Origin: Gnetum montanum
Taxonomy: Eukaryota > Streptophyta > Gnetopsida > Gnetales > Gnetaceae
DNA: 51,975 bases
Assembly (NCBI GenBank): GCA_015680685.1
Contig: MNCI01004648.1
Coordinates: 268,676 to 320,650, forward strand
Direction: 5' to 3'
The notes under the pieces were generated by a model. It saw only the letters and a program-made list of their open reading frames with translations, had not been told where the DNA came from and did not search any database. This document shows positions 20,991 through 33,809 of this stretch, piece by piece; within the stretch, counting starts at the first letter, position 1, and each line of letters starts with the position of its first letter. The translations under genes were made by a program, and so were the position numbers.

Positions 20991-22248
20991 TTTTGCTAGA
21001 GCTAGCATGTGCATCTAATATAGAGGTAAGTATAAAAATGAACCATAAAATTTTATTCATACATTTTTAAAACTTGCAAAAACCATAGAGCTTCACACAA
21101 CAAAGAAATTTTGTGCTTACAAGCTTGTTGCATCTTAAATCATTCCTCTTCTTTTGACATTTGGCTAGCAACTACTTTAATTTCATTTGGTAGTTAGAAT
21201 TATATGGGTTTCTTATAAAATAATAAGAATAAATTATTTCAGAGGTTATAATTGTTTTAGTTGAATAAATATGGCTTATGATTTTGGAATTAGCTAGTTA
21301 ATGGCCAAATATAATACACGATAGCTTAAATTAGGTTGACATGTTGATCTTTGTCTCTTTAATTTAAGTTTTTAAAATGAAATACTTTCTTATAGGCTTT
21401 AAAGAAACTATTTGTCAAAATATCTCATAGAGGAATACAACATGGATAGTCACGGGGACATCTAAAAGGAAGAAAAATGGAGAAATCCTATCTGCAATCT
21501 CCTTTGAAAATATGTAGTATGATTTAGTGTTATATCAACACCATTGGCACCAAAGAATAAAAGTTCACGGTGGGAACCCTTACTGTAAAGCTTCCAGCTT
21601 GGTACAAAAAGGATCCAAAAAGAAAATTAAGCTTCATTTCATAATTACTCACTATTGGTACATTTTTGGCTATTTCATGGAGTAGACTTTACAAGGTTGT
21701 AGCATTCGAAGTAAATTCCATGCTAAAAGAAGAGAGGGTTCTTAAGCTAAAGAGCTATGGAGTTATTAAAGCTTGAACAATGGTTTATGTTCCTTAAAGT
21801 ACTTTTGGATGTTCATGCAATAAGCTCAAAAAGATCTTTGGAATAATAGCTTTTGTGGATTATAAGATCTAGTTGAATGAACAAGCTTAACTCAACTTTA
21901 AAACAAAAGTTTTAGTTCAAGTTTCTTTATAGCTCTAACACAAGCTATTGTTTAATTAAAGTCCTACAATTGCAAAAGGAACAAGATGAGCTATGCTAAG
22001 GCTATTAGAAATAGAAATTGTTTTAGCCATGGAAAATCTTCATTAAACCTAATCTTCGTTTGCATTCCCTTTAAACCTAATGCTTTCATTAGTTGTAGTT
22101 AATTTCATTTTTACTTCCATCATTAGCTCCATACAATAAAGATCCGAGATTACAAAGGAAGAGAATGCTTAGTAAAGATATTTAAGCTCTAAAAACAAAA
22201 AGAAAGGAAGCTTCATAAGACATTATCAATGTATCCAGCATATTAGGA
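20991..22248. other. AT-rich stretch, probably upstream part of a decayed LTR element
   Basis: No gene seen. It leads into the tandem arrays and the TATA region of the 24-kb LTR element, so part of it may be that element's long U3, but no start border was found. Confidence 0.35.
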
Positions 22249-22482
22249 TTGTTATGACCATAATGGCTTGAAGAATAGCTTAGTGCTAATACGTTGGCCT
22301 CATAAGCTATTTTGATCAAGATTTGGTTGTTATGGCCATAATGGCTTGAAGAATAGCTTAGTGTTAATACGTTGGCCTCACAAGCTATTTTGATCAAGAT
22401 TTGGTTGTTGTGACCATAATGGCTTGAAGAATAGCTTAGTGCTAATACGTTGGCCTCACAAGCTATTTTGATCAAGATTTGG
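22249..22482. repeat. Three tandem 78-bp units
   Basis: Units begin at 22249, 22327 and 22405 and differ at only a few bases; each contains CCATAATGGCTTGAAGAATA. The period is a multiple of three, so the minus strand reads as three near-identical 26-residue units, which I take to be incidental. Confidence 0.95.
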
Positions 22483-22543
22483 TATGGAAACTTTAGATAA
22501 ATGATGAAAAGTCCAAAGCTGCAATATTATGCGTAATAAGGAG

Positions 22544-22673
22544 CAAAAACATATCGTAAGCTTTGTGGGATTGGTATGATAAAGAGCTTTTTGGCATTTG
22601 CGGATTCTCAAAAACATATCGTAAGCTTTGTGGGATTGGTATGATAAAGAGCTTTTTGGCATTTGCGGATTCT
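22544..22673. repeat. Two tandem 65-bp units
   Basis: Identical or nearly identical copies begin at 22544 and 22609 (start CAAAAACATATCGTAAGC). They lie just downstream of the 78-bp array. Confidence 0.95.
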
Positions 22674-22739
22674 CATACAGATGAGATTCTTCCATTTAGG
22701 TGCTTAAAAAGTACATCATGATTTCTCAACGTCATAGTA

Positions 22740-23700
22740 GCTTCACCACACATAATCTTTCCTCGTCAATCTAGCGCCAAGCATTTGTCAAACTAAAGCT
22801 ATACAAGCTTATCCCTCCACATCAACATGCTAATGAGCCTATTCATAAGAATGATGTTTGTCACCATAGACATGGCAAGCTACCACATTAGCATCTAGAT
22901 TGAGTTTTTTTTTTTTTTTTCAAAATCTAGATGAATCTTTCAGCCTTTGCCATGTCATCTTCTATCCACGTTAGCATCTAGATTGAGTTTTTTTTTTTTA
23001 ATCTAGATGAATCTTTCAGCCTTTGCCACATCATCTTCTGTCCACATCAACATGATATCGACAATGCCACATTGGCAACTAGAGGAATCACATTTTCATC
23101 TAGATGGATTTTGCTTTATTTGCTATGTCATCTTCTATAAATGTTAGCATGACATCAGCATATGCCACGTCAACACCTTGTACATGTCAACCAAAGGTCA
23201 AGTTAGTGCATCATATTTGCATTGCCATGTTAACTTCTATCACACCATCATGATGTCGGCAAGTTACCATGTTAGCTTGTAGAGGTGGTTTGAAAAGGTG
23301 ATTGCTACCTCGATGAATTTGTTTTGCCATGTCAACATATGCCACACCAGCTTATAGAACCAAGTCATGAAGTAGAAATTTAGCCCTACAAGGTCGCTTT
23401 GCCATGTTATCAGTGCTAAGATAACTTCATCACTTTAGCTTCTTGCATTGTCAACTTTTCAAGTCAATTTGAAGGATGAAATTTCTCATCTACAAACTAG
23501 CTTTGACACATTAGTGTATGCCATGACAACGTCAATGACATCATTGTGACATTAGCACTATGCCATGTCAACATGCATAGTTCTTTGTGAAGATAAAATT
23601 CAACTTCATGAACTAGGTCTACCACCTCTGCATAGCACCATGTCATCACAGTCACATCAACATCCTATCATGTTAGCATGTAGAGCTCATCCATGAGAAC
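22740..23700. repeat. Degenerate short-motif array (GCCATGTCAACAT type)
   Basis: Variants of GCCATGTCAACAT and CATGTTAGCAT recur about every 30-60 bases, roughly twenty times, on a varied background. Inside it, at 22888-23045, a larger unit with CATCTAGATTGAG, a long T run and AATCTAGATGAATC is duplicated in tandem. The array sits upstream of the TATA region of the 24-kb LTR element. Confidence 0.65.
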
Positions 23701-24060
23701 ATTCAGAGTAAATGAGGTTTGCTCCATTGAATTAGATCATTAGAAAGCGTGGGGTTAGAAGAAGTTACTCAACAGCTAGAAATTAAATAGCTTTAAAACT
23801 AAATTCAATGAACTATGCTTTCTTAAGGGAATGTGGTTATCATTAAAGAAGATCAAAATGCAAAGGATTTGTAGGCCAATTATTCCTCGTCTTATATGAA
23901 TAAGACACTTTGGCAACTATAACATTTAATTTCTATGGTAGTTGTAACTAAATTTTTGTAGTGGTTGTAACTAATTTTAATTTTCCATGATGTTGTAATT
24001 GCCAAGAAGCCACTATAAAAAGAGTTTCAAGGGTAGAATAAGAAGGGGAGGAGAAATTTA

Positions 24061-24500
24061 GAAGAAAGATTGAGGATTACTTGTAAGAATGGCTTGCTAA
24101 TTACATCATCAATTTAGTTGCTTTGTTTAAATTTGGTGAGTTCTTTTCTTCTCATTTTGTCTTAGTTGCTTAGCTAATAGTTTGGATAGCACTATGCTTG
24201 GCATTTAATTTTGGGGTTTTCTGATTGCTCTTATAACTCTATTTTCTTGCAATTCTAGACTTCGTTTAGTTAGCCATGTAAGAGCTTATATTTTCCTTTG
24301 AAAAACATCTTGAGTAATTTAATAGTAATGTCTTTAATAGTAATTTAATAGTAATGTTTGAAAAGCATCTAGAAAATCTTTGATATTTTTAGATGACCTA
24401 AAATAACTTCATTTTAAAAGTTTTTCCTTCATGTTTAATTTTGAAATTGTTATACCTTTTCTGATAGCTCTATTATTGCAATTCTTAACAACTATTAACT
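24061..24500 (+). repeat. LTR R/U5-like segment repeated at 47.4 kb
   Basis: This ~440-bp stretch, from GATTACTTGTAAGAATGGC to the TTCTTAACAACTATTAAC phrase, is clearly homologous in direct orientation to 47411-47850, with small indels. Both lie just downstream of a TATA-like box and upstream of a gag remnant. Confidence 0.8.
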
Positions 24501-24523
24501 TATTCTGTATCAATTGATTTAAC

Positions 24524-24632
24524 TTATAACCTATATTGCCATGGTGTGTTTATTACTTATTTCTTATAATTATAAAATCCATAAAATTATAAATATTTTC
24601 GCAATTTCACACCATGGCAATATAGGTTATAA
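24524..24632. repeat. Perfect 25-bp inverted repeat, 59-base loop
   Basis: Arms at 24524-24548 and 24608-24632 are exact reverse complements (core CCTATATTGCCATGGTGTG). The loop is A/T only apart from a few bases. Confidence 0.95.
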
Positions 24633-24794
24633 TTGTACCATATGTAGTGTAATATCTTTTATATTTAGTAAACATAATGATATGCATGAATTCTTGGCAA
24701 TCCACTCAACAACATCCATGAAGCTTACAACCCTACTCCACTACAATTTGTATGATATATCCTATTGGTCCAAAACTAGCAAGTCCCATATCAT

Positions 24795-24812
24795 TGGTAC
24801 TGTTGCTAGGGA
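24795..24812 (+). other. Degenerate tRNA-Asp primer binding site
   Basis: TGGTACTGTTGCTAGGGA follows the presumed LTR end ATATCA after one base. Plant tRNA-Asp 3' ends pair with TGGCGCCGTTGCCGGGGA; this site differs at four or five mostly transition positions. The two LTR elements at 32-44 kb use the same site. Confidence 0.5.
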
Positions 24813-25482
24813 GGTTGTCGATAAATTGTCCAGAAATATTTTTACATTCTTGATGTAGGTTGTGAACACAAATGAAAGGGCAGATTATGCTAAAAACCCA
24901 CAGAAGACCTCTAGTAATGCACCAAAAAGATAAAGGACTTGTTACTTTTGAGCATTCAAAGAATAAGACCCATCCATTGGTTGTGTTGGCTTATCATCAA
25001 GATTAGCAGAAAACAGTGTAGAGATGCTCATGGTTGATTCTCTATAGACTTGTTGGTGGTTACACTAGATGACCTTGTTGATTCTTGAATCAATATAAGA
25101 CTAGACAATGAATGTACAACATACAAATCTTATGAGCTTAAGTTCAATGATTATGAGCCCTTGTACATGTAAGTTCTTTGGGATCAAGTGGTAGAACAAA
25201 AGTCTAGCCACAACTTCTCATCTAATCATTCAGATGAGGAGCAAGAAACTAAAGTAAATAAGAAAGGTAAAGGGATAGTCCACCATCAATGCCCCCAGTC
25301 AAGTACCTTCACCTCAAGTGTAGCTTAGCATGGTAATCTCCTTTCTAGGTTCTAGCATTTACATTTGTCTATACCAACTAGTGGTAATGATGATCCCCCT
25401 AGTTCGACTAGGTGACTATCACAAGTTAATGGAAGCTGTACATATTCCAAGGGAGCCTATTCATGATGGTTAAATCAAATAA

Positions 25483-25770
25483 ATTAACATGGCCAATGTA
25501 GCCACTTATAGATAATATACTAATGATGATCCCCAACTCCATATGAGAGCCTTTGACAATGCTTACTATCTGCAAGGAATTGTGAATATTTGGTAGGATT
25601 TGTGGTTGTTTCCCTACACCTTCATCGGGCATGTGAAAACTTGGTAGAGATCCTTACCTTCTTGATTGATTCAAAGATGGACTAACATGGTCAAAATATT
25701 CTACACAATATTTTAGATGTATGTCAAAATGTCAAACATCTGGAAGAAGATTAATAGATAAAAGCTAGGG
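25483..25770 (+). pseudogene. Ty3-type gag remnant
   Basis: A plus-strand frame reads NDDPQLHMRAFDNAYYLQG, then LFPYTFIGHVKTW, LIQRWTNMVKIF and NIWKKI. This is the retrotransposon gag pattern of alternating aromatic and hydrophobic blocks. At least five stops interrupt it. Downstream 25869-26171 is open for 100 codons with a lysine-rich unrecognised sequence, possibly more of the element. Confidence 0.6.
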
Positions 25771-27199
25771 GTTCCTAAGGAGCCCATGAGCCTCTCAATA
25801 GTGCCATGAAAAGCTACTTGAAAACTACTTACCATTATCTAAATCATGGTTTTAGCCAACAATAGTAGTTGATGCATATTGTAGAAGGGCCAAGGGAGGA
25901 AATAATAGAGCATATGGATGTGTACTTGATGGGCCAGATGCACAAAAAATCCATGGCCCAAATCAAAGGACTCTTAAACACCATTGCTAGCATAAAAGGT
26001 GAATGGCGAAAGAAACAATTAGCCAAGGAGTACAATCATAATCCATCATACAAGCAAGAGGCCAAAAATGTTAAAGGTATTGTCGAACCTTCTATTATAT
26101 TTGAGGCTATAGCATACAATCAACTTAGAATGAACAAAGTCCTAACTGACTTTGCTCACCATGTTGATTGAGTTTGGGACGAGATGGATGAAAAGATAAT
26201 CATTACTCTTAAGAACATTAAGGGTAAGGTGGTTGAGGCATGGAAAGAGGTATGATGAAAAGGGTAATGAGAAGCTTTCTTACTCTAAAAACATTTAAGA
26301 AGATCCAAATGAGGCTTCCTCATCCTCCTTTGATGATGAGGGTCCATACAAATACTATGTAGACTTATATGATTGTTAGTGTTGTTATTCATGGCTCACA
26401 TGATTGGTGAGATGGGATAAGCTAGGGTACTTTTGAATCCTAGACTCATTAAAAGGTAAAAAAGGAGGTCCCCATACCCTAGCTATTCATATTATCCTTA
26501 TGGCTTTTCTCTACAACCCATAGAGTAGTACCAATAGTGGCAAGCTCTAAATCCTTGGGGTGCTGCTCCATGGAATCTTCTAACATCGATGCAACAAAAA
26601 ATGGTGCCTTCATCTAATCCATAAATTTATCATGCATAGGAAGGTACTTATCAAACCCCAATGATGATAACTTAATAAGAGTTGGCTTCTTTCAATAGTC
26701 ATACTAACCGGGATTCATAGCAACAATAGTAATAGCTTCTACTTCGTGGTCATATGCAAGATCGAATACATAGTCAATTGCAATCAAGGTAGATCAAATC
26801 ATGCAATATTACCTATGGTAATTACCTTTCTTTTATTCATGCATCTAGGAAATATTACCAATCATCTATTAATTTGGTTACGAGGAAAAGTTCTAAGGTC
26901 TCATAGTAGAAAATTTTACCATAGTTGTAGATGTGAGAATTGTGAAATTGGGTTTGTATCTTCCTCTCCACCTTTTGAAGAGGAAAATCATTTTAAGATA
27001 AATGAAAGTCCACAGTTGAAATCTTGATAAACATCATTGACAATAATTCAACTACAATACCTACTTTAGGAATAAATTTCATTACTATGCTTGGTGGAGA
27101 TTGCACAATGGCACTTGATGGAGATCTTGTCACCATCTTCATGTTTATGATGGGAACATTAGTAGTTAAGGAAAGATGTTTACCTAAAAAGTGATTAGA

Positions 27200-27510
27200 T
27201 CTTGGTAGTCCCATGGTAGAGATTCAAATTGGTGAAAAGTATCATTTTCTAGGTCTCTAGGACTTTAGTTTTGGAGTTAAACTCATCTCATTTCAATAGT
27301 GCCTTGATTAGGAACTTCCTTCTCTCAAGCACACCAACATTCGATTGGAGCTAGTAGACCAATCATATGCATACCCCATGGGACAAGTATGCATTGTACT
27401 CACTTCTATTGCAAGTTGATATCTTGCTAATTTTCTAGTGCTTAGACTAGAAGACAAGATGGAAGAAAATCTTCCTAATACCATGGAAATATCCTCGTTA
27501 AGCATTGTAA
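27200..27510 (+). pseudogene. Retropepsin-like remnant
   Basis: The plus strand reads DFSFGVKLISF where an aspartic protease active-site block (D-x-G-A-x-x-N-x-x-P) would be expected. About 25 codons later comes LELVDQSYAYPMGQV, like the L-x-L-A-D-x-S-x-x-x-P-x-G block of plant Ty3 proteases, then a FLVL block. The active-site glycine is lost and stops are present. Confidence 0.45.
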
Positions 27511-27520
27511 ATGCCAAGTT

Positions 27521-29152
27521 CGTTTTCTAGGACTTTCATCTCAAAATCGGTAGAAGGGATGAGACTGGAAGGATAAGCTATAAAAGAATATCCTAGATCC
27601 TTCCTAATCCTATTGCACTATAGCCATGACATTCAAATGAGCAAGATATAACATCTTTTGGATCATACATGGTGCATCATAATAAACATCTTTAACATTT
27701 GAGCATGAGTAATGCTCAATTTATAATTCATAGGCTTCCAAGTTGATAGGCATGGATTAGTTGTGAAGAAGAAATCCTCCATATCATGTTAAAATTATAT
27801 TTTCCTATTATTTCTATTTTCACAATTAATAATGATTGGTGTGTTTAGTTAGCATTTTTTGGCTTTTGAGTTTAATTGATAACAAATTATGAGAATTTTT
27901 GTTCTTTTACAGTATTTTTATTTTTGTGTGTGGGGAAATCAACTTACATGTTTTATGAATGCTCATCCAATAAGCCAATGATGGATGGGTGAGCTACATA
28001 TGTGATGATGATGCAATAGTGCCAAACAGGTCTAATGTGAAGCGTTGATTGATAGAGTGCTCATGTAACAACATTCATTGATCCAATTTTCTTCTATCCA
28101 TTCCTAGTGAACTAGGCTTAGATTTAGTAGGGAGCAATGACTCATACTATGATCTATGAAGCTAATGCTACTAGAACCATGGGTAGGTGGTGGATCCACA
28201 CCTTAGGATGTAAGCTCTAGAATCTCTAAAGAGTTCTTAGTTACTAGTATGGACATGGTGTATCATCAAGGGTTCTTGTGCATATGGTGCCTTGCTTAGT
28301 CACCTTGGTTAGAAGAGATTAATAATGCCATAAACCTATGCATGCTAAGTGGTGGGATGTTGAATTCTCATGTTTGTTCAAGTTAAGAGACTCAAGTTGA
28401 TGATCTAGCACTCCAACTATTCCTATGATTCCCATCTCCATAAAAAAAATCCTCTTTCTATAAAAGAAATGAAAACAAAAATATATGATGAAAAAAATGA
28501 TAAAGAGAAAAGAAAATTTAAAAAAAAAAAGAAAAAAGAGAAATGTCCAAAGAGATGTGGGAAGAGCACTGTACTTTCAAGCTTATTAGTTATACAAATT
28601 GGTATGTTTAACGTCCAAACCAATCTCATAATTACTCACATCATAGTTAAACTAGTGATTGAACATATACCTATGCAAACCTTTCTCATGTTCAATGTAT
28701 TTTCTAGATGAAATGACTTCCCATAATGTTACAATTTTAAAAAAATATCTTACTCAACCCTACCCATGGTCTTGAGGGTTGAGAGAAGTCTCTTTCTTCA
28801 TGAGCCTTGGTCGTGTCAAATGCTACTTCCACCCATGTTCCTAATTATGTAATCTAAGGATTAATAATATACATCCTTGACCCATGCCTTGACAAGATCC
28901 AAACCTAGAAAATTTTCTATTGATGATCATGATATTGTGCTTTTGTGGGTATGTGGAATTGTTAGTGTAGCCAAGGGGATTGATTAAAGATTTTCAGTAA
29001 AGTAATATTTAAGGAGCCTACCATGCATATGTGCATGGATAGAGGAAAACCAAATTGGAAACTTGAATTTTAGATGTTTGTTAGCATGTTGCCTTAGTTT
29101 GGTTTACGTGAATGATTAGATTGTAGAATAATTAAAGTTAGATGACACTAGT
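27521..29152. other. Unassigned AT-rich stretch
   Basis: No recognisable domain. The A-rich frame at 28469-28711 and its complement look like low-complexity artefacts. It may contain the rest of the 24-kb element. Confidence 0.4.
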
Positions 29153-31918
29153 TGTAACACCTTGTCCTACCGCACCTAGCTTGGATGGAGTAATGCCTAG
29201 GATTACAAACTAAGAAAGAATTGGTTCAAGAAAATATATTAAGAATGAATCACTTGATGTATATGTATTATGGAAGGTCAAATTGCACAAAATCCATGCT
29301 AAACCAAAGACTAAGCATATATTTCAATTTGTAAACTACATATCTCTACATATACAAAAGAAATCTGTACTACTGTCATAAGATATAAAAACACTTAAAC
29401 ATCATCATATATATAAGAGTATAGTTAGGGTCATACAAATACAAATAGTCCACACTACTATACATAGGAAATTTACATAAAAAAATCCTCGAAGATTTTC
29501 TCATCCTTTGCTCTCTCTTAGTGCTCACCTACACCTCTCTAGCTTTCACTTGTAACCAAACAAAGTTAGTATAAAATTGAGTGGGAAGCCTTTGCCCTTC
29601 CCTTGTTAGATGATCAACAAGTGCTACACTAGAGCAAAGGAATTGGATACAAGGCAACTTGCATCAATTGTTAGTTTTGTGTATTCTCTAAGCCATACAT
29701 GTACATATGATATCACACATAACACTGGCATAATCATTTATAAAGTAAATAGATGACTATCACATAGTCATAGACATAATCATTTCCATACATAATCAAA
29801 TTATACATTCATTACACCACACCACATACATCCCCCATATCATGCCCATGCCATCATACCCATTCCATACCATCAAACAACACATGAACCACACAATCAT
29901 AAATCATTCAAAAGATATGTTATCAACACTATGACTCACAAACCGATACCATCATATACACAACCCATGTGGCTGCTAGCATATTCGCACTTTGTGTAGC
30001 ATGTGAAACGTTGACATAAGTACTCATAATCAATCACTTACCTAACAATCTTTTGTTAGTTCTTTATTTACCCAACTGGTACTAGGGTTAGTTAACCTAT
30101 GACTTGCAACCACTAGCCTTTTGGAAAATTGACTATACAGATGAACACACCTATGCTCTCCCACTCTCAAAATGAGGCATGAGATAGAAGCCTAAATGAT
30201 GTATCATAGTGGGGATCAATTCATAACTATCTCTAGGGTGCCTCATCACCAATTGGTCCATACCCTTATGCTAGCACAACCTACCAAGTATTGCACAAAT
30301 GTCATTGTAAAGACGTGTACAAATCTAGGCTAGCTTAAGCCAACACATGTTGCATGCACAATACATCTAAAACAAACATAACATGACCCCATATATCCAC
30401 ACTTAATAATTACATTCATTCTATGCAAGCAATATTAAAACATGACTTAACAAAATTTCATGCCAACTGTACTCTTTGAGCTACATATAATTTCATAAAC
30501 ATGACGACTATTATGACCTCTAAGATGAAAGATGCCAAATGAAAAAATAAATTTTACAATTAGAAAGTACGTCTCAAGATGATCCCAACTATACTAATTT
30601 CACCTTAATCAGACTTTTGGAAGAAAAGTTATATGTGTTTAAAGTTTAATTAATTAAATAATAAATAATAATATTTAAATATAGCCAATGATGATTGAAA
30701 CCCTAGAGACTTTTGCATCACAACAGGCCCATAAAATATATTATTCCAACTAGGCCAATCTCATCAACATCACATCTAATATTTCACAAGTCCACATCAT
30801 ATTATACATCACATATTAATAAACAATTCTTAACTAAAATTGTAAAATTTTGGGAAATCTACAAAACAACATGTCCAAGCTCAATCTTTTAACTATCAAT
30901 CCCACAAGCCTACATTGCATGATCATATACACTAATTTGGCACAAACATATAGGGAAAAGGTAAAGGCAACCCACCAATTAAAATTATTACAGTGGAAAG
31001 TTCAAAACAAGCATAAAATCCTCAAAAATCCAACAAAACTTCATTTCACTCCAAACAAGTTCCACACCCATGTAGGTACGACTGCAGTAATCCTAAATTG
31101 AAATTTAGAGCAAGCAAAAACCATTCACAATGCCAAAATTTGAGAAAAAGAGTGAAAAAATGGAAGAAAATGAAAGAGAGGAAATTGGAAATTGATTTTT
31201 GTTTCAAAAATCAAAATCCCAAATTCATGATATGTAGGAGGTAGGGCAAAAAGGGAAAAAGGAGAAACAAATGGTAGCCATTTTAAAAAAACAAACATGA
31301 AAAAAGAACTATTCTCAAAGCATATGTTTTTTTTTTTTAAAAAAGAAAAGTTTCTTTCTTGCATGTATTGCAAGTCACGTGGAATTTTTTTTTTTACTTT
31401 AACCTGTTTTAAAAAAAACATTTTTTAATAAGTTTATTTCTTTTATCCTTCTACAACTAATACCCTACATTTCAAATATACATAACAAACACACTAGAAA
31501 TCCAAATTAAAATTTATTTAAACCTATGAGATCTATATCAAATGCTCTAGACATCCACATGCTAAAATCACATTCAAGCATGGCACAACCTAGCACTACA
31601 ATTTAAATGTAAAAACATCGAAATCACACATAAAGTATAAATACATACATAAAGTATAAAGTAAGTGCTCTTGTATCTCAATCTAACATCCTTGCCAACA
31701 ACATCACCTTTCTAACATATCACATAGGGCTAGTGCATATAATCATGTTGGTTAAGTATGTAAAGATATCATAATCATAACATAAAGAAAAATGCCTCAT
31801 AACATATAAAGTGAAATTATAATAAACTAACTCATCCTTTATAACCCACTGAGACCATAGTTGTAATATACAAATCGTAATCATGCTGTCATACCCTGTC
31901 TCTGAAAGGGATGTAACA
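29153..31918 (+). mobile_element. Possible long solo LTR
   Basis: The segment starts TGTAACACCTTGTCC and ends GGGATGTAACA, i.e. TG...CA with imperfectly inverted ends, and its interior is non-coding and CA-rich. The flanking five bases (CTAGT and ATTGT) do not match, so no target duplication supports it. The two ends could also belong to different elements. Confidence 0.3.
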
Positions 31919-32158
31919 ATTGTTTAGTGTGATCTTGAACTTGGAATGAAGACTTAGAGGTTGATCCCTATTATGTGGATGAGTAGCAGTGAAAGGATAT
32001 AACATTAGATTTCTCATAAGGTGTAGGACATAATCACATGATCCATGAGCTAATTAAAAGATTGGCTAGGGATATAGTGGTATTTTTCTTTCTTCCTTTC
32101 TCTCTATGCCTCATTATTCATTCTTCATTCCCTCCATTTCATTCTTGTCCATGGTTGT

Positions 32159-33080
32159 TGATGAATCACATTTGGCTTGGTTATTAGATAAAAAGTCAAA
32201 TTTTTTGTTTGCTTTGATAATAGGACTCTAATAACAAGGCCCCAACATTAGGTACCCAACATCGGGTATCCAATGTCGGAGCCTAAGACACGATGTTGGA
32301 TATCCAATGTCGGGGGGTATGGACTGGCCTATAAATATAGCACTTGGGCACATGGTTTGGGCAATAGTTTTGCATAGTTTTTCATAGTTATGTTAATAGA
32401 GTAGCTAAATTCTTGTAGTTTTATTTTGTAATCTTAGGGAACAGTTAGTGAGTTCCCATAGAGTGGATCTGAGTTAGTTGTATGAAGTCTTATTCGATTG
32501 GCAATGTACCTGGACATATTTTATAAACAACAATAAGATTGAGATTGATTCTTATTCATTATAGCACTTTGACTTAGATTAGATTTACTTTCCATGCAAT
32601 TTTCTTTTCATGTACTTAGTTAATATTTACATTTTCATGCATGTTAATTAATTAGGCACATAAGTACGATCGCTTCAAGCATGCGTATGACAATTGGTAA
32701 GCCTAGTAACGCTTAACATTTGGTAACCCAATAGTGTTATATGTGTTCAAGATGTGCATGGGAAGTGGGATTGAATACTTATGTTAGGGTAGTTGATTAT
32801 TAATTAGTAATTAGATTAGTTGAATTGATTATAAATTGAGTTTCAACCTATTGTTAATTGTAGAACAATAAAATATAAAATAATAAAAATCATATGCCTC
32901 ACTCTGGACTAAACCATACATGACAAAGCTACCACTAGTCCAGGTAGGAAGACAACAAACTGCGATTAAGGCATACCGATCTAGATGTCACAACTAGTCC
33001 CATCCACAGAATTTGACCAGATCATGTGTGAACGCTTGTGATTCATATGGTTGGGCATAGGGGTACCTTGTCGCTCATCA
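32159..33080 (+). repeat. 5' LTR of X1
   Basis: TGATGAAT...CTCATCA, 922 bp. U3 carries palindromic motifs at 32243-32316, a TATA box CTATAAATATAG at 32329-32340, and a downstream part closely resembling the complement of the X2 LTR (GGGGTACCT...CTCATCA). Confidence 0.9.
32329..32340 (+). promoter_or_regulatory. LTR TATA box of X1
   Basis: CTATAAATATAG lies just after the palindrome array and is conserved in the 3' LTR at 37587-37598, as expected of the element's promoter. Confidence 0.7.
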
Positions 33081-33081
33081 T

Positions 33082-33098
33082 TGGCACCGTTGCTAAGA
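33082..33098 (+). other. Primer binding site of X1 (tRNA-Asp type)
   Basis: TGGCACCGTTGCTAAGA starts one base after the LTR end. It matches the plant tRNA-Asp complement TGGCGCCGTTGCCGGGG except for a few transitions. Confidence 0.75.
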
Positions 33099-33809
33099 AT
33101 GGTGCTAATTATCTAGATTATTTTATATTATACATGATCATTGTAAAGGTATGAATGATCTATCTCTTAGAAAACATTCATATTTTAAATCACACACATT
33201 ATCAGACAAAATCATGTCTTCTTCACATAGGACCAATAATGCATCATATGATGAAAGCACTCATAGGAGAAATGATAGGATATACACTAAAGAAAATTGG
33301 AGTGAAAAACCTTAAGCATGGGTTTCCTATGCTCATTTAGACCCTTACTACACTCAAAGACTACATTCAACTAGTGTAGAGAATCCTAGAGGAGATGGAG
33401 TAAGTTCTAGATCAAGGAGGGCCTCAAGGCCTAGGACCTCCTCTAAACCTTGAAAAGATAAATCAAGGGATCATGGGAAGAACTATAGAAGCCATGAAAA
33501 TTCTTCTAGCTCCTCATGTTTCTCTTCCTCTTCAACATCTATTTCTAGTGAAGATGAATGTAGGTATAGAGATAGAGCTCCACTACGAGGTCAAGATAAA
33601 GATAGAAATTGAACCCACGGGAAAAATCAAAGACATCACAATGAGCATAGACAAGATTGTCGTAATCAAACAAATAGAAATAGAAATTTTCATCACAACA
33701 TGTCTGATGATAATGAACCATTATTGGCCACTAAGAGCCTAATGCAGATCATAGAGGTAATTAAGATACCTCACAAACATCACAAGGAAAGTCGCCTACT
33801 AGGCTTGAT

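Larger units (their letters stand above)
24012..27520 (+). mobile_element. Decayed Ty3-type LTR retrotransposon (5' LTR end, gag, protease)
   Basis: A TATA-like box (ACTATAAAAAGAG) at 24014, an LTR downstream part ending CCCATATCA at 24793, a primer site, gag remnant (25.48-25.77 kb) and protease remnant (27.2-27.5 kb) occur in order on the plus strand. Many in-frame stops show it is old. No RT or 3' LTR was found. The LTR start is unknown; the motif arrays at 22.2-23.7 kb may be its U3. Confidence 0.55.

Noticed and set aside
28423-28711. Lysine-rich (+) and phenylalanine/serine-rich (-) frames
   Set aside because: Product of an A-rich/T-rich low-complexity stretch; no domain.
29148-31923. 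Target duplication for the putative 2.8-kb solo LTR
   Set aside because: The flanking five bases CTAGT and ATTGT differ.
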